From Coniferiporia sulphurascens (taxonomy: Eukaryota > Basidiomycota > Agaricomycetes > Hymenochaetales > Hymenochaetaceae), in the NCBI GenBank assembly GCA_002794785.1, contig NBBA01000003.1:1798001-1862000 (forward strand): 64,000 nt of DNA. Direction: 5' to 3'. Each line of letters opens with the position of its first letter. The first letter of the stretch is position 1. The translations under genes and the position numbers were made by a program. Shown piece by piece: positions 1 to 11,300 of the stretch. The notes below the pieces were generated by a model, which saw only the letters and a program-made list of their open reading frames with translations, had not been told where the DNA came from and ran no database searches.

Positions 1-1906
1 TTTTAAAGGAAATATGACGATCTGAGAGAAATGCTTGTGTCCAAAGAATGATTTTCTGATCGAAACTGAGGAGATGTAGGGCGTGTAAGAGGCGTGAATG
101 GTTAACGTTGTCGAAATATCCTTTGATGTCAATAGTGAGGGCGGAAACGAAAAGTTTCTTTTTGTGTGCAATTTGAATGTCATGAATTAGTGAGAGTCCG
201 GTGTCAATGGTGCACGAGTTTGATCGACCCCCGAACTGAATAGTGGGAACTAGGTTAAAACGGCCAACATCCCACGTGAGGCGTTTAGCGATGATTTTCT
301 CGAGGATTTTCCCCATGCATTCGAGGAGGGCGATAGGTCGGTAAGATCGTGGGTTACTAGAGTCTGTTTTGTTAGGTTTTGGAATGAGGACGATGTTAGC
401 GTTTTTCCAAGGGTGAAGGTGACGAGAGAAGCATTTATTAAAGAGATTAAAGAGAATGGTTGGATGTGACGTGTTTACCCATTTGAGATAAGTGTAAGAG
501 ATGTTAGAGATACCCGGTGCTGAGTTGTTGTGGGTGAGGTTGAGGCATGTGTCGATTTCGTTTTGAGTGATACATGGAGATGCTCGAGTCGGTTTTTTGG
601 GTGGGTCATAAGGGAGATCAGTGACATCTGGTTGGGGCACCGCTGAGAAGAAGGATTGGTGAAAAACTTGTGCCTGTTGTTCGGGAGTGTGTGCATATTG
701 ATCATTATATAATATGGGTGGAGTGCGAGTTTTTCGTTTGCCGGATGACCATTTGGCGTATCAGTAAATATTGTAAGAGGATGCGCCTTCGAGTACAGAT
801 GTTGCCCACAATTGTTTGGCTTTTTTGAAGATAATGCGAGCTTCTTTGTGGAGGTGTTCTTTTTCGAAGTTATTAGAGCAGTCCCGAAAAGCACATATTG
901 CCTGATCGCATTCGTCATTCCACCAGTATGAATAAGAGAAGGTCGATGTGGTTGTTTGAGGCATGATTTCAGAAGTCGTTACTGTAATGAGATCAGTGAG
1001 TTGTTTAGTGTATTCATTAACGGAATTGTCGTTAGAGAAAGGCGGTAATGGTTGGTCATCAAGGTGAAAGCTGAATTTTTCGATCCATTCTTGTTTGTGT
1101 TCCGGATTGTATTTATATGTGATGGTAGACTCTTCTGGGGTGAAATCAGCATTAATGGGAAGAAAGGTGACTGTAATCGGAATATAGTCAGATGTGTAAG
1201 CCGGCATGTCGACACAAGTCCAGTCATAAAAATAATCTGAAAGAATGGTGGTGAAGTTAAGAAGAGTAAGGTTGATGATGGAGTCGGATTGTTGATGTTG
1301 TCCTTTGCGTGTGGGGAAGTCAATGTCGTTAAGAATAAAAAGCGATTGGTCTTGAGTCCAGGTAAGGAAGTTGTCTGCTTCGTTTGATGATTGTCGTAAT
1401 GGTCGATTTGGCAGGGCCCATTCCGAGTGGTGGAGGTTGAAGTCACCCATAATGCAAGTGGGGATGTCATATTCGAGTTCAATGTTGATTAGGAAGCAAA
1501 TGTTATCACCGAGAATGCCAGAACCATAATTATAGCAGTTGATGAGACGGAATGTTTTGCCGAGGTAAGTGACGTCGATGGTCATGAAGTCTTTGTGATT
1601 AGTAATATCCTGACGCGAAGTGGCTGACAAATGAGGAAAAGAACATCGGACATAAATGATAACATGAGGTTTAATAGGAGAGAGGGAGTTGAAAGATGGA
1701 ATAAAATAGTCCCAGGCTGGATGTTTAACAGGAAGTCGAATAGGAACCCCATCTGGGGAGGAATCAGAATGTGATAGACCAGAAAAGCCGATAAAAGGTT
1801 CTTGTAACACGAGGATATGAAGATTTGGGTTGTTAAGAAGGCACATAGTATGAGGACCACTTTTTGCTACATTGAGCTGAAGGATGCGAAGGGCCGTATG
1901 ATTCAT
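1..1906 (-). pseudogene. LINE-1 ORF2: endonuclease and partial reverse transcriptase, one in-frame stop
   Basis: ORF2 starts at the ATG at 1904-1906, which overlaps the ORF1 stop in the string ATGA. The first 381 codons are an exonuclease-endonuclease-phosphatase domain: QLNVAKS and LQEP near the N-terminus, MGDFNLHHSEW centrally, and a TSDYIPI segment in the position of the usual SDH motif. A TGA at 761-763 then breaks the frame. The same frame stays readable to position 1 and encodes RT motifs: NNSAPGISNISY, WKNANIVLIPKP, SYRPIALLECMGKILEK, then LTIDIKGYFDNVNHSRLL, which carries the first catalytic Asp. The YxDD motif is off the left edge. The single stop suggests recent inactivation. I checked the RT frame by eye only. 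Confidence 0.82.
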
Positions 1907-4263
1907 AGGGTGTTGTCGTTAACTGAGTTGTGGGGGTCGACTTGCATGGATGGGGAGCTGTGATGGGCGAACACTGGGTCAGAAATAAATTGATGCTGGG
2001 AAGGGTGAACGTGAATGAGGTTCGGGTTGGATGGAGTCGGAGACAGGGGAGACGATAAGGTCATGTGAACTGGAGCCGGGTTCCGATTGAAATAGAAGGC
2101 TCGCTGAGGGCAGTCGATTGAGTCAGTGGGATGGGCACCGGAACAATTGACACAGTGGAAATGGTCGCAAGGTTGGTTGTCACGATAATGGGCACTAGAG
2201 CACCCAGAACACATTTCCCGATGTTGAGATGTAAGATGTCGCTTTGAAGCGCAGTATCGGCATCCTAAGGATTGATTGCAGTTGACAGTAAGGTGTCCAA
2301 ATTTCCAGCATTTGGTGCATTGAGAGAAATGGGGTTTTTCTTTCCATATGAGTGGGACAGTGGATTGGCCGAAGATAAAGAAGACGGAAGTTGTAACTTT
2401 ACATAGTAAGTCCCCGTTAGGGTCCTCGAATGTGAACAAAATGGATGACCTAGGTTTGGTAATGAGTTCGGGGTTGCGGGCCCACTGTGGAGGCTGGGTA
2501 ATTTTGAGGGTGCAAAACAGATCATTAAGTAAGAGAGAACGTAGAATTTCAAGTTCAGAGAAAATTGGGAGATTTGGACCATTTGATGTAATAATGTTGC
2601 TAAGAATAACTTTAGACCACTTAATGTCGCGCGTAATGGTAAGCGGGTGATTGGGGCGTAATTCAAAGGCTTCCTTTAGGATGGGAATGATGGAGTTGAT
2701 CGAATTAAATGAGACGGTGTTAGGAAATGAAAATATGCAGTTTCCAGACATGTTCCAGTCGGCACCAATGATTTGGATGTGTCGTGCAGTAGGGATTCGA
2801 TCGAGTTTAGCTTGAATGCGATCAATAAGGGTTTTCGAGTTGGGACGAGATGACAGGGGCATGTTTTGACCTTGGAAGCATGCGACGTATCGAGTGAGAG
2901 TGGATATGGATGCTGGGGCTGAAGGGAGAAGCTTTGGTTGATTTGATGGCATATTAAGGCCCAGATGATCTTTGTAAGATAATGTGCTAATGGGTTGATC
3001 GGCAATCGGGTTACAAAGTGTGATTGGCGACAGGGTGCGTTGTCTTGGGCCGGATGGGCGGGGTTGATTGGGAGTAGGTAATGGGGCCGGTGGTGGTTGA
3101 AAGAAACCTTGGCTGACGTTGTCCGGTTCATGAGAAGTTTCGTCAATGAAGGAAACATGATGCGGAGGTGTGGGTGTATTCATATAAAGAGGACCACTGG
3201 GAGGGAGTAAAGTAGCCACAGTTTCTTCAAGTTGAGACATACGAGAAAGGATACGAAGTTCAAGATCTTTTGCGTGTTGCTGAGCTTGTTCTTGAAGGGT
3301 CGACTGAAGAGTTGCTATCATGGAGCTAATGGTGGTGAAGTTCGGGCCTGAGGTTGTAGTAGCAGCTGTTGGTTCCATGACATTGTCTTCAATAGAGTCG
3401 GGAAAGAGGATAGGGTTGTGGATGCGGAAATCAAATTGACCTGAATCATCGATGCTGGTTTTGTGGTATGTGATTGGCATCGTGGGTTCGGCGGGGTGAA
3501 CAATAGAAACTGTAGTGGCGGACGGTACGAAGTGAAGGTGGAATAGTTGGATCGCATTGGCTAGGGAATTCATGGAATGGTCGGTGAGGTGTTGGTTGAA
3601 ACGGGACAGCCATGTTTTGGAGATGAGAGATAAAATGTGTTCAATGGCTAGAGTCCATTCTTCAAACGAATGTGGGGCTAAAATGTTTTCGAGTGAGTCT
3701 CGTGCTTCTGATTTGATAATACGGTCTTCCAATGCTTCTTTGTCAGGTGATGGTGTAAAACGAATGTTCCGACATGGGTGTGTGGGAGCTTCTGAAGATG
3801 AGGATGAATGTGATTGGTTGGAGAACTGATGTGAAATGAGAGGGGCAGGCAAAGGTGAGACTTGTATGTCCGCATGTGTCGAAGGTGAGGCAGCTTGAAG
3901 GAGGGACTGTGAGTCAAGGGGAAAAACGATGTCCATAGGGGTAGTAGTGGGCGCAGCAAGAGTAATATCTGAGTAGTTAGCATAGGTAGAGGAAAAGTCT
4001 TGAAAGTGGGTGTTAAAGGATGGGTCTTGAGATGTTGGCATAGATATGACTGGAGGAGACTGAGACGAAGGAAGAATTTGCTGATAACCTGTTATTTCTG
4101 TGTTTTTGTTAGAGTTAGTATTTTCTGTAGGGGGAGAAGGAAGAGGACAAGGAGGAGAATGAGAGGCAGGAATGTTAGGAGACATGGAGTTATAAGCATA
4201 CATTTCTTCGGGGGTGTTGGCAAATCTGGGACTGTTGAGGGATGGGGTTTGAGAGGATGCCAT
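1903..4263 (-). CDS. LINE-1 ORF1 gag-like nucleic-acid-binding protein
   Basis: The ORF is open for 786 codons. The N-terminal half is rich in Pro, Ser and Thr and looks disordered. A short helix-like stretch (LEDRIIKSEARDSLENILAP) lies near residue 180, and a possible coiled coil (QSTLQEQAQQHAKDLELRI) sits around residue 320. The C-terminal quarter holds the diagnostic part: a conserved WxxxGHxxxxC knuckle (CTKCWKFGHLTVNC) followed by further Cys/His clusters (CRYCASKRH, CSGCSSAHY, CVNCSGAH). This is the usual RNA-binding end of Tad1-type ORF1 proteins. The ORF itself is intact. Its stop overlaps the ORF2 start by the 4-bp ATGA arrangement, which suggests termination-reinitiation for ORF2. 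Confidence 0.85.
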   Translation of the reverse strand: MASSQTPSLNSPRFANTPEEMYAYNSMSPNIPASHSPPCPLPSPPTENTNSNKNTEITGYQQILPSSQSPPVISMPTSQDPSFNTHFQDFSSTYANYSDITLAAPTTTPMDIVFPLDSQSLLQAASPSTHADIQVSPLPAPLISHQFSNQSHSSSSSEAPTHPCRNIRFTPSPDKEALEDRIIKSEARDSLENILAPHSFEEWTLAIEHILSLISKTWLSRFNQHLTDHSMNSLANAIQLFHLHFVPSATTVSIVHPAEPTMPITYHKTSIDDSGQFDFRIHNPILFPDSIEDNVMEPTAATTTSGPNFTTISSMIATLQSTLQEQAQQHAKDLELRILSRMSQLEETVATLLPPSGPLYMNTPTPPHHVSFIDETSHEPDNVSQGFFQPPPAPLPTPNQPRPSGPRQRTLSPITLCNPIADQPISTLSYKDHLGLNMPSNQPKLLPSAPASISTLTRYVACFQGQNMPLSSRPNSKTLIDRIQAKLDRIPTARHIQIIGADWNMSGNCIFSFPNTVSFNSINSIIPILKEAFELRPNHPLTITRDIKWSKVILSNIITSNGPNLPIFSELEILRSLLLNDLFCTLKITQPPQWARNPELITKPRSSILFTFEDPNGDLLCKVTTSVFFIFGQSTVPLIWKEKPHFSQCTKCWKFGHLTVNCNQSLGCRYCASKRHLTSQHREMCSGCSSAHYRDNQPCDHFHCVNCSGAHPTDSIDCPQRAFYFNRNPAPVHMTLSSPLSPTPSNPNLIHVHPSQHQFISDPVFAHHSSPSMQVDPHNSVNDNTL

Positions 4264-4449
4264 GGGGGAAAGAAGAAATAAAGGGGGTAGGGGAAGATGG
4301 GAAAGGGAAGTGGGTAATGGTGAAGTTAGAGGAAAAACAGCTTGACGGATGTCTACTGTGAGGGGGGGAACTGGTGTGGGTGGTTAACCCAGGGAGTTTA
4401 GGGGTGGCGAAAGTGGCTGTGCAAAGGGTGAGATGATGGTGGTAAGAGG

Positions 4450-5317
4450 TCAAGGGGTGATTGGCACAGCTTACTCCCCTGATGGAAGGTATATAGTATC
4501 TGGCTTGAGGGACAACACCCTAATCATCCGGGAGGCACAGAATGGGAATGCTGTGGGAGATCCTCTCACAGGCCATTCAGATTGTGTCCTTTCTGTTGCC
4601 TACTCTCCTGATGGGAAATATATTGTATCTGGCTCTCAGGACAACACCTTGAGGATTTGGGATGCACAGACTGGAGATGCTGTGGGAGATCCTCTCACAG
4701 GCCATTCAGATTGTGTCCTTTCTGTTGCCTATGCTCCTGATGGGAAATATATTGTGTCTGGCTCTTGGGACAACACCCTGAGGATTTGGGATACACAGAC
4801 TGGAGATGCTGTAGGAGAGCCTCTCACAGGGCACTATTCTCTTATCTATTCCGTTGCCTACTCCCCTGATGGGAAATATATTGTGTCTGGCTCTCAGGAT
4901 AACACCTTGAGGATTTGGGATACACTGACTGAAGGTGCCAAGGAAGTTCCTCTCACAGGCCATGCAAATGGTGTTTGGCCTGTTTCCCACTCTCCTGATG
5001 GAAGGCATGGTGTATCTGATTCCACTGAAAATACCTTGAGGGCATGGGATGCAGAGTCATGTCCTACACAAGCTCTGACAGGAATAATCCAACAGAAGAC
5101 ATTTCCAAATGATGGCTGGATTAGAAATTCAGCTGGTATGCTTTTATTTTGGGTGCCAATTGAGCATTGAGTTGGGGTCTTTGATATGTGCAAGCTATGC
5201 CTTCCAAGAGATGCCCTAAATTGTCCCATCCAGGTCAACTGGGAGCTACTGCTTCATTATAGTGGCCCATCTTGGGTCAATATTATCAAGCCTGGAGAGA
5301 TGGACAGTGACCACTAA
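4450..5317 (+). pseudogene. C-terminal WD40 domain of an NLR/HET-E-type protein, truncated by LINE-1
   Basis: Five WD40 repeats of 43 residues are seen, each with the core SPDGKYIVSGSxDNTLRIWD. Repeats two and three (4572-4700 and 4701-4829) are about 93% identical at the DNA level, and most changes alter amino acids. The tail RNSAGMLLFWVPIEH is typical of fungal NACHT-WD40 proteins such as the HET-E group, which act in non-self recognition. The first repeat begins abruptly at the LINE-1 5' junction, so the NACHT and upstream parts are missing or lie left of the window. A TGA at 5168-5170 interrupts the usual family ending, and the frame continues readable for about 48 codons to TAA at 5315-5317. 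I infer a broken gene fragment. Confidence 0.8.
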
Positions 5318-5899
5318 GGTAAGGGCTGCATTTGGAGTGTTAATATTATCACATTGTCACCATGATTTATATTGCAGACCAACCCTTACATCTGTTGCTC
5401 TGCTTTCTGGTAACTGTCTTAATCCATATGCTTCCTTCATTGCCATCTGTCCCTATATCCTCTTGTAAGTAGAAATAAGCTTCAGTATACAACTGCTCAG
5501 TTGTGTATATTGTATGTATATTAATAGAAATTGGTATGAAGAAGGCAGACAAGTGGTAATACTGTTCAGATAAGGCTATTTTATAAGAGGTACTATGGTG
5601 TGAGCCTGTGCTTTGTTAACTACTTGAAATGATAAGCTAGTGCAATCGACTAGGGTCAAGCATTGGACCCTGCCTTCGGAGCGTGTGTTTGCCATCCCAT
5701 TCATTTGTATTTTGAACGATGCAACTGTTTCGTATGCTACATCGGTTTTTCTTGTCCAGCGCTCTGCATGCAACTTTAAGACGGCTCCCTATCACTTAAA
5801 TCTGCATTCAAATAAATTAGCGAGATACTTTTCCCTCTCTGTTCATTCTATTTCTATTTTAAAGTGTTGCTTCAATACACGCCCCATACTCAGGCTGGG
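5318..5899. other. Gap with no recognisable gene
   Basis: This stretch follows the WD40 fragment and is AT-rich. I see only short open frames on both strands, no splice-consistent gene and no repeat. Confidence 0.5.
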
Positions 5900-8069
5900 T
5901 CGCATATGGAATCACATACATTTGTCCACAAGGCTCTGAAATTCAGAGAAGCACGTTCAGTGAGCATCAAAACATGTGACACCAAACTCCAAACCTGAAT
6001 GATAAGGAAAAGCGGAAGGAGGCTCACCCCGGTGAAGTCACTGCTCATTTTGCGCGCTGCACCGTACCTGAAAATCGTCCACGGTCTGTCAGACTTTGTG
6101 GCGAATGAAAATGCATACATCATTGTGTTGAGCATCTGTGCCCTCAACTTTAGCACTGTATTAATCCCACCAGCAAGTTTTGGACTATTCCTGGCTGCGA
6201 GTACATGTCGTACATCCCCTCCGCTGTCGCATTTGCGTCGACTGTGCACTGATGGACGTACTTCAGAGCTCTGTCCCCAACCTCGATCCTGTGTCGAACA
6301 ACACAACGATGCCCAGATCAAAATGCTGCACACGCTCAATGAACAGCATCAAGCCCGCCTCCTTGTCCCCCACGTCCACTCTTGCAAGTCCAGTGTGAAT
6401 ACTGGCGCAATGCGGTGAACTCGAGCGCGTCCCACTGCCGTGCGATGAACATACTCATTCCGGCACCTTCATAAATTGTGATTTTCGCTGCGCCGCGAGG
6501 AATACGCAGCATGCCTTCATGGCAAGGCAGCGGGACCTCGAAGCGCCAGAATTCAGGGTAGCGGTAGTAGACGAGCTACTGTGAAAGTGGCGCATCTGGC
6601 GAGAAGTCGATCTTTTGGGTGTTATTGACTAGTGGATCATATGGTAGAAAAATAGTCGGCTGGACGGTGCGGGGGTATTCATTAACCGCGGGTGAGAGGA
6701 AGAAACGGGCTCGCTAATTTTTTGGGTGGAAGGGACCGCTCATTTGAATGTCTGTCCATCCGGAGTCACCTTCTTTGAAGACTGGGAACTCGTCTGTGCA
6801 AACAGTATAAGCCACTTGGTTTGTTGAGTACCATATGTATAGTCTTACTTTCTTTCCATACAAACGGTACAAGCGGCCCATAGGCCTAAGCGAAGTGTCA
6901 GATTTGGCACCGTATATTGCCATGAGACCACGTACTAGTTGACAGTTGCGTTCCTAGTCGGCCCACGAATTTCTGGAGCCATCCTGGACAAATTGGCTTA
7001 GTCGATGGTTTGTACGTGGATTCATCGCTATTGTACACTTTACTTAATATAAGCGAGGACGACTTGCAACAACCGGTAGTGTTCGCATTTGTCAGTACAA
7101 GATTGCTCGAGTACGAGAAGTACAGCTCAGTGATGTACTTCGTGCAAGCCATCCTGCACATAATTATATTATCAGAATGACATTTTTGAACAACACGAGG
7201 GAATATACAGATGGGACCATGTAGCCACACTAGTACCACTTCAAAAAAGTGAGTTTAGCAAAGGTATTGAAATCAAGAAACGTGAATGTAATGCACCCTA
7301 AACAAGAAGCAAGTAATAATTATCGTCTCGCTTGTAAGTACACGGACCCTTGACGCATACGTTTCCAGACTCATATTTCAATATTCAATTTCATTCTCGA
7401 AACAATGCTCGAAAGGAGTACGAAACACTCACCAGTGCACCCGTTCATGTCCAGATCATTATAGATTTCCACAGAGATTCTTGATCAAGTTTCGATAATA
7501 AACTGCTGTGTGTCCGGGTAGACGCGCCAGTAGTGAGCTTGGACACGTGTCACGTCGTCTCGAAACAGGCTGGTATTGTAGCCAAGGAAGGTGAAGTGTG
7601 TACTGGGCCGGACCATCCATTGCCATTGTTTGCAAGGATATCAGTCGTAGTGAAGACTGGCTAAGGACTCTTATAGAAGTCGACCGACTTGGTGGTTTTC
7701 CCATTCTTCATTACACGAACCGATTTGTAATCCTTCACTGGCACGAGCATTGTGGTCACATAAAAAGTACCAATATGATGTCTGCAAGCAACAGTGAGCA
7801 CATGAACCGATCAGCGCATTCATGATTACAAAGACGTTCCTGACAGTAGCGGCTTGCCAATGCACTCGAACTGGTTGTAGAGAGAGAAGGCTGCCGTTCC
7901 TGCCTGAAATGTACATTGCCTGATGAAAGGCCACCCTTGCACCTATGGCAGAGAATTCGGTAGCTATTTTCTCGTGATGGATGACATGCTGAAAGAGCTT
8001 TCGGCACAAAAGTACTGGTTGCGCCGGATTATAAAGCGAACCGTGGCTTGCTGTACAGAGTAGATGCAT
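5900..8069 (-). pseudogene. Possible decayed multi-exon gene of unknown function
   Basis: I do not recognise a family. On the minus strand several protein-like segments are broken by stops and frame changes. From 5' to 3' they include AAFSLYNQFECIGKPLL (about 7880), GTFYVTTMLVPVKDYKSVRV (about 7750), TSLFRDDVTRVQAHYWRVYP (about 7540), then RIPRGAAKITIYEGAG and ARQWDALEF (about 6500), and ALKYVHQCTVDANATAEGMY (about 6260). Codon-like composition and the shared strand suggest one old gene. No continuous exon chain can be built, so it is either a pseudogene or a gene I failed to splice. It is flanked by the WD40 fragment and the second LINE. Confidence 0.3.
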
Positions 8070-8151
8070 GCGTGTCAGTGCGCCAGAATTGAATGATGGA
8101 CAAAGAGATTAGTTCATTTCACGTGAGAACAACAACGTGACTCTTTTATGG

Positions 8152-8164
8152 GAATATACTTCCA
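8152..8164. repeat. Target-site duplication of LINE-2, 3' side copy
   Basis: The 13 bases GAATATACTTCCA lie directly against the poly-T (poly-A on the minus strand) at 8165. The identical string occurs at 15178-15190. Confidence 0.93.
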
Positions 8165-8360
8165 TTTTTTTTTTTTTTTTTAAATGCATTTCTATAGCAC
8201 ATCATGACTATCTAGTACAAAATACGCTCCAGGGGCCTTTAGGCCCCTGTATTGGGTGAGATGGTAGTTGGTATAGAAGGAGTAATAGTGGCAGGAAGCC
8301 ATAAGCGGAGATGGGAACTGGATAATCACCAGTAATAAAGGGGGGAGCGTGGTACCTAGC

Positions 8361-11300
8361 CTAGTTGCCGATGGCAAAACCTAAGTCAGAAACGTGAACC
8401 ACTGTGGGGCCACCTGGGTCGAAGACGAGGATGGGTTCTGCCTCGAAGGCAGGGTGAGAGTCAAGGAAAGAAGCCAGAATTGGGAGGCCATCCTTGGAAA
8501 ACCATTGGGATTCCGTGGAGGGTAAGGGGGTTTTCCACACCGCGCAACGGGCGGGGAGGGTGTGAGGGCAGGAGAGCAGGAGGTGGGCTCATGTCTCCAA
8601 AACGTGGCAAAAGGGACACATAGGGTCGCGTCCTGGAGTACGTCCAAAGTATGCGCCAAAGCCGGCATGACCGAGGAGTGTCCGGAAGACTTTGCACTTA
8701 GTGCGGCGGCCGAGGGTGAGATTCTGCATAAGGGCAGACAGCTTAGTAGAGGGGTTCAGGGTGGAGCCCATGGAGTGAGCGTCCGAAGTCCCTCAGAATT
8801 TGCGACAGGCGGAGGCCCAGTCGGATTTCCATAGTGAGAGCACCGTAGAGGAGGCAGCTTCGCGAAGGAAGCGGATAGTGGGTGGAAACGGGGTAGTGTC
8901 CGGGGGGGGGTTGTCCGTGATACCAGAGGCAAGGACGTCTGCGAATTCGTTTCCTTCCACATTGGAGTGTCCCGGAACCCAGTGTAAGTGAAAAAACACA
9001 CGGGGAAACCGCTTGGTGGCGATTTTGAGACATCTCCGGATAAAAAGGGCGACGTTAACGCCTGGGGCCGGACGAGGGTCAGCAAGGAGTGTGAGGGCTA
9101 CTACGCAATCAGTGTAGATTTCCACCTGCGTGACCGCTGGGTGTAAATCATAGGAGTATGCCAAGAGCCAAGCAGCGTCGGCAAGGGCAGCAAGTTCACA
9201 GTCCGTAGCATGAACTGATGAACCTAGGTAGGTTTCGCGGGTGAGAACAGTCTCTCCGCGGTAAAACCAGACTCCGGCAGCACCACCAGAAAAGGAGGAT
9301 GGGGACGTGCCTGTTACAATTTTCCTTTACTTTCCCCTACTGCGCTGACTCACTTCCTCTTCATCATCATCAGTCAGCGCAACTCCCCCATTTCTCTGCC
9401 TTACTCATCATTATTCACCTTATGCCATAAGATGCCATGATGACGCCTTATTGCACCATCATGACGTGCTTTGCTTACTGATACCTTCACCTGTATTACC
9501 AAGACATTCCTTGGAGTTCCATGACCTTCCATAGTCATGTAAACATACTAATACACGACCCTACAGTAGCAAACACATAGAGTAGCATATAAGCATGTAA
9601 CTTCCGTAGCACAAGCCCTAAGCTTGTGCTCTTTGTTCATACAAGCCCATTATCTGCTACCACCAGTCTACTGTGTGCCACTTGGCCATTAGTCGCTTTG
9701 TCGTAACCCGACTTGCTATAGAAGCCTACCGCGTCCACATCGCCGATCAGGAAGCCCCACCGACGATCCCCCTTGACTTACGACATCTAGGAAGCCCCGT
9801 TGCCATACCATCAGTCCCGACGATCAGGAAGCCCCGACGTCGATCACCACGTAACCGTTGAGCTTAACAGTGCCCTTACGGGAACCATCGGTATAGATGA
9901 GAAGGTGGGAGGGGACATCCTTCAGTCGGTCGATGAGACCATGGTGTGACTGAATGAGTGCATCTCGAGCTTCTTGGGAGTGATCAATCGTGCGGTCGAT
10001 GCTTACATGGTGTAAAGCCGGTAAAGCAATCCACGGCGGGCGAGTGTATCAGGGAACTCGCTCACAGCCAGGGGGAACTCGGCTAACGAAGGATGTGGTA
10101 ATGGTGCCTTTATGTGTGGTACGTATTGGAAGGAGGGTGTGCGTAGTGGTGAGGTAACGAATGGCTGCACGAGACTTGGTACGTTCTAGGTGTAGGGGGA
10201 TAGGTAAGATGGAGGCTAGGACCTCGGAGGGGCCACATGGAGACATGCGCCATGATCCGAGGATACGGCGACACGCAGCGGATTGCACTAAGGTCATTTT
10301 ATCGCATTTACCTTTTTGCCGTATGCCAGTGAACCAGAGGGGAGATCCCCATAGTAGAACTGGCAGTATGCACCCAATGTAGAGACATCGGAGGTGGAGC
10401 GGGTCGAGGCTGCGTAAAGTGTTGCCCAGTAATTCCAGGGCACGAAGAGAGGACATGGCTTTAAAGCACATGCGTTGAACATGGACCGTAAACAGTAATT
10501 GCGTGTCGAAGAAAATTCCCAACCAGCGCAGTGGCCGGGAGGGAACTATTCGGAGGGGTTGGAGGCCCTGTCGCGGCAGGTGAATAGGGTAAATAAGGGA
10601 GTCTTCGCGTAGATCGAGCCGCTGGGTCCAGTGGATGAGTTCTGTTTTGTCATCATCCAGGGAAAGTCTGAGGGCATGGCATGCTGCGGAGAAAGAGATG
10701 TATGCCTGTTCGAGGTGCGCGACATTAGTTGTGATAGAACTCGAAGAGGTGGTGAGGAGGTGGTCGTCCATGTAAGCGCGGATGAAGATGAGAGGATCAG
10801 AGACCTGGAGGGAGGTAAGAAGGCTGGTCGCAAAAAGTGCAGACAAGATGGGTGAGATGGGTGAGCCTTGAGGGACGCCCATATTGGGTATGGGGGTCAG
10901 AGTGTTGGTAAACCCGTCAAAGGACAGGGCAATGCGGCGGTCTGAAACAAAGGAGAGGACCCAAGAGACAAGGAGAGGGGGAAACCCTAATTCTGAGAGG
11001 ACAGTGAGTAGGCGGGGATGTTGGACTGAGGGAAAAAACCCAGCCACGTCGATGGCAAGAGCCATCGTGACATGATGTTTAGCCCAAGCAGACTCAATTT
11101 TGTTTACAAGGTCCGAGGTGGCATCCAAAACGCCCGACTTTTGGCGGGTACCGAATTGGGAAGGGGGAGTGCGCCCAGTTCATTGGCAATGAACTGGATG
11201 CAGTTAGCGATAATCTTCTTGAGTAATTTGCCCATAGTTTCTTCAAGAGTGATGGGACAGTATGCATTAAGGGCAGTGGGGTCTTTCTTATTGAGTTTAC

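Larger units (their letters stand above)
1..4449 (-). mobile_element. Tad1-like LINE, 5' part; 3' end beyond the window
   Basis: This is a non-LTR retrotransposon read on the minus strand. It has a gag-like ORF1 with zinc knuckles, then an ORF2 with an endonuclease followed by reverse transcriptase. The order and the CCHC-rich ORF1 end fit the Tad1 clade common in fungi. The 5' UTR covers about 4264-4449. The 5' junction is placed at about 4449 because recognisable WD40 coding sequence starts immediately after it. The 3' end, RNase H and poly-A tail would lie left of position 1. Its 5' end shares a CTCT(T/A)ACCACCA-type motif with the second LINE at 15150-15177. Confidence 0.85.

Noticed and set aside
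9673..9861. 62-codon frame shared with 17087-17299
   Set aside because: Both are the same stretch of the solo LTR, so the similarity reflects repeat copies and not a gene.
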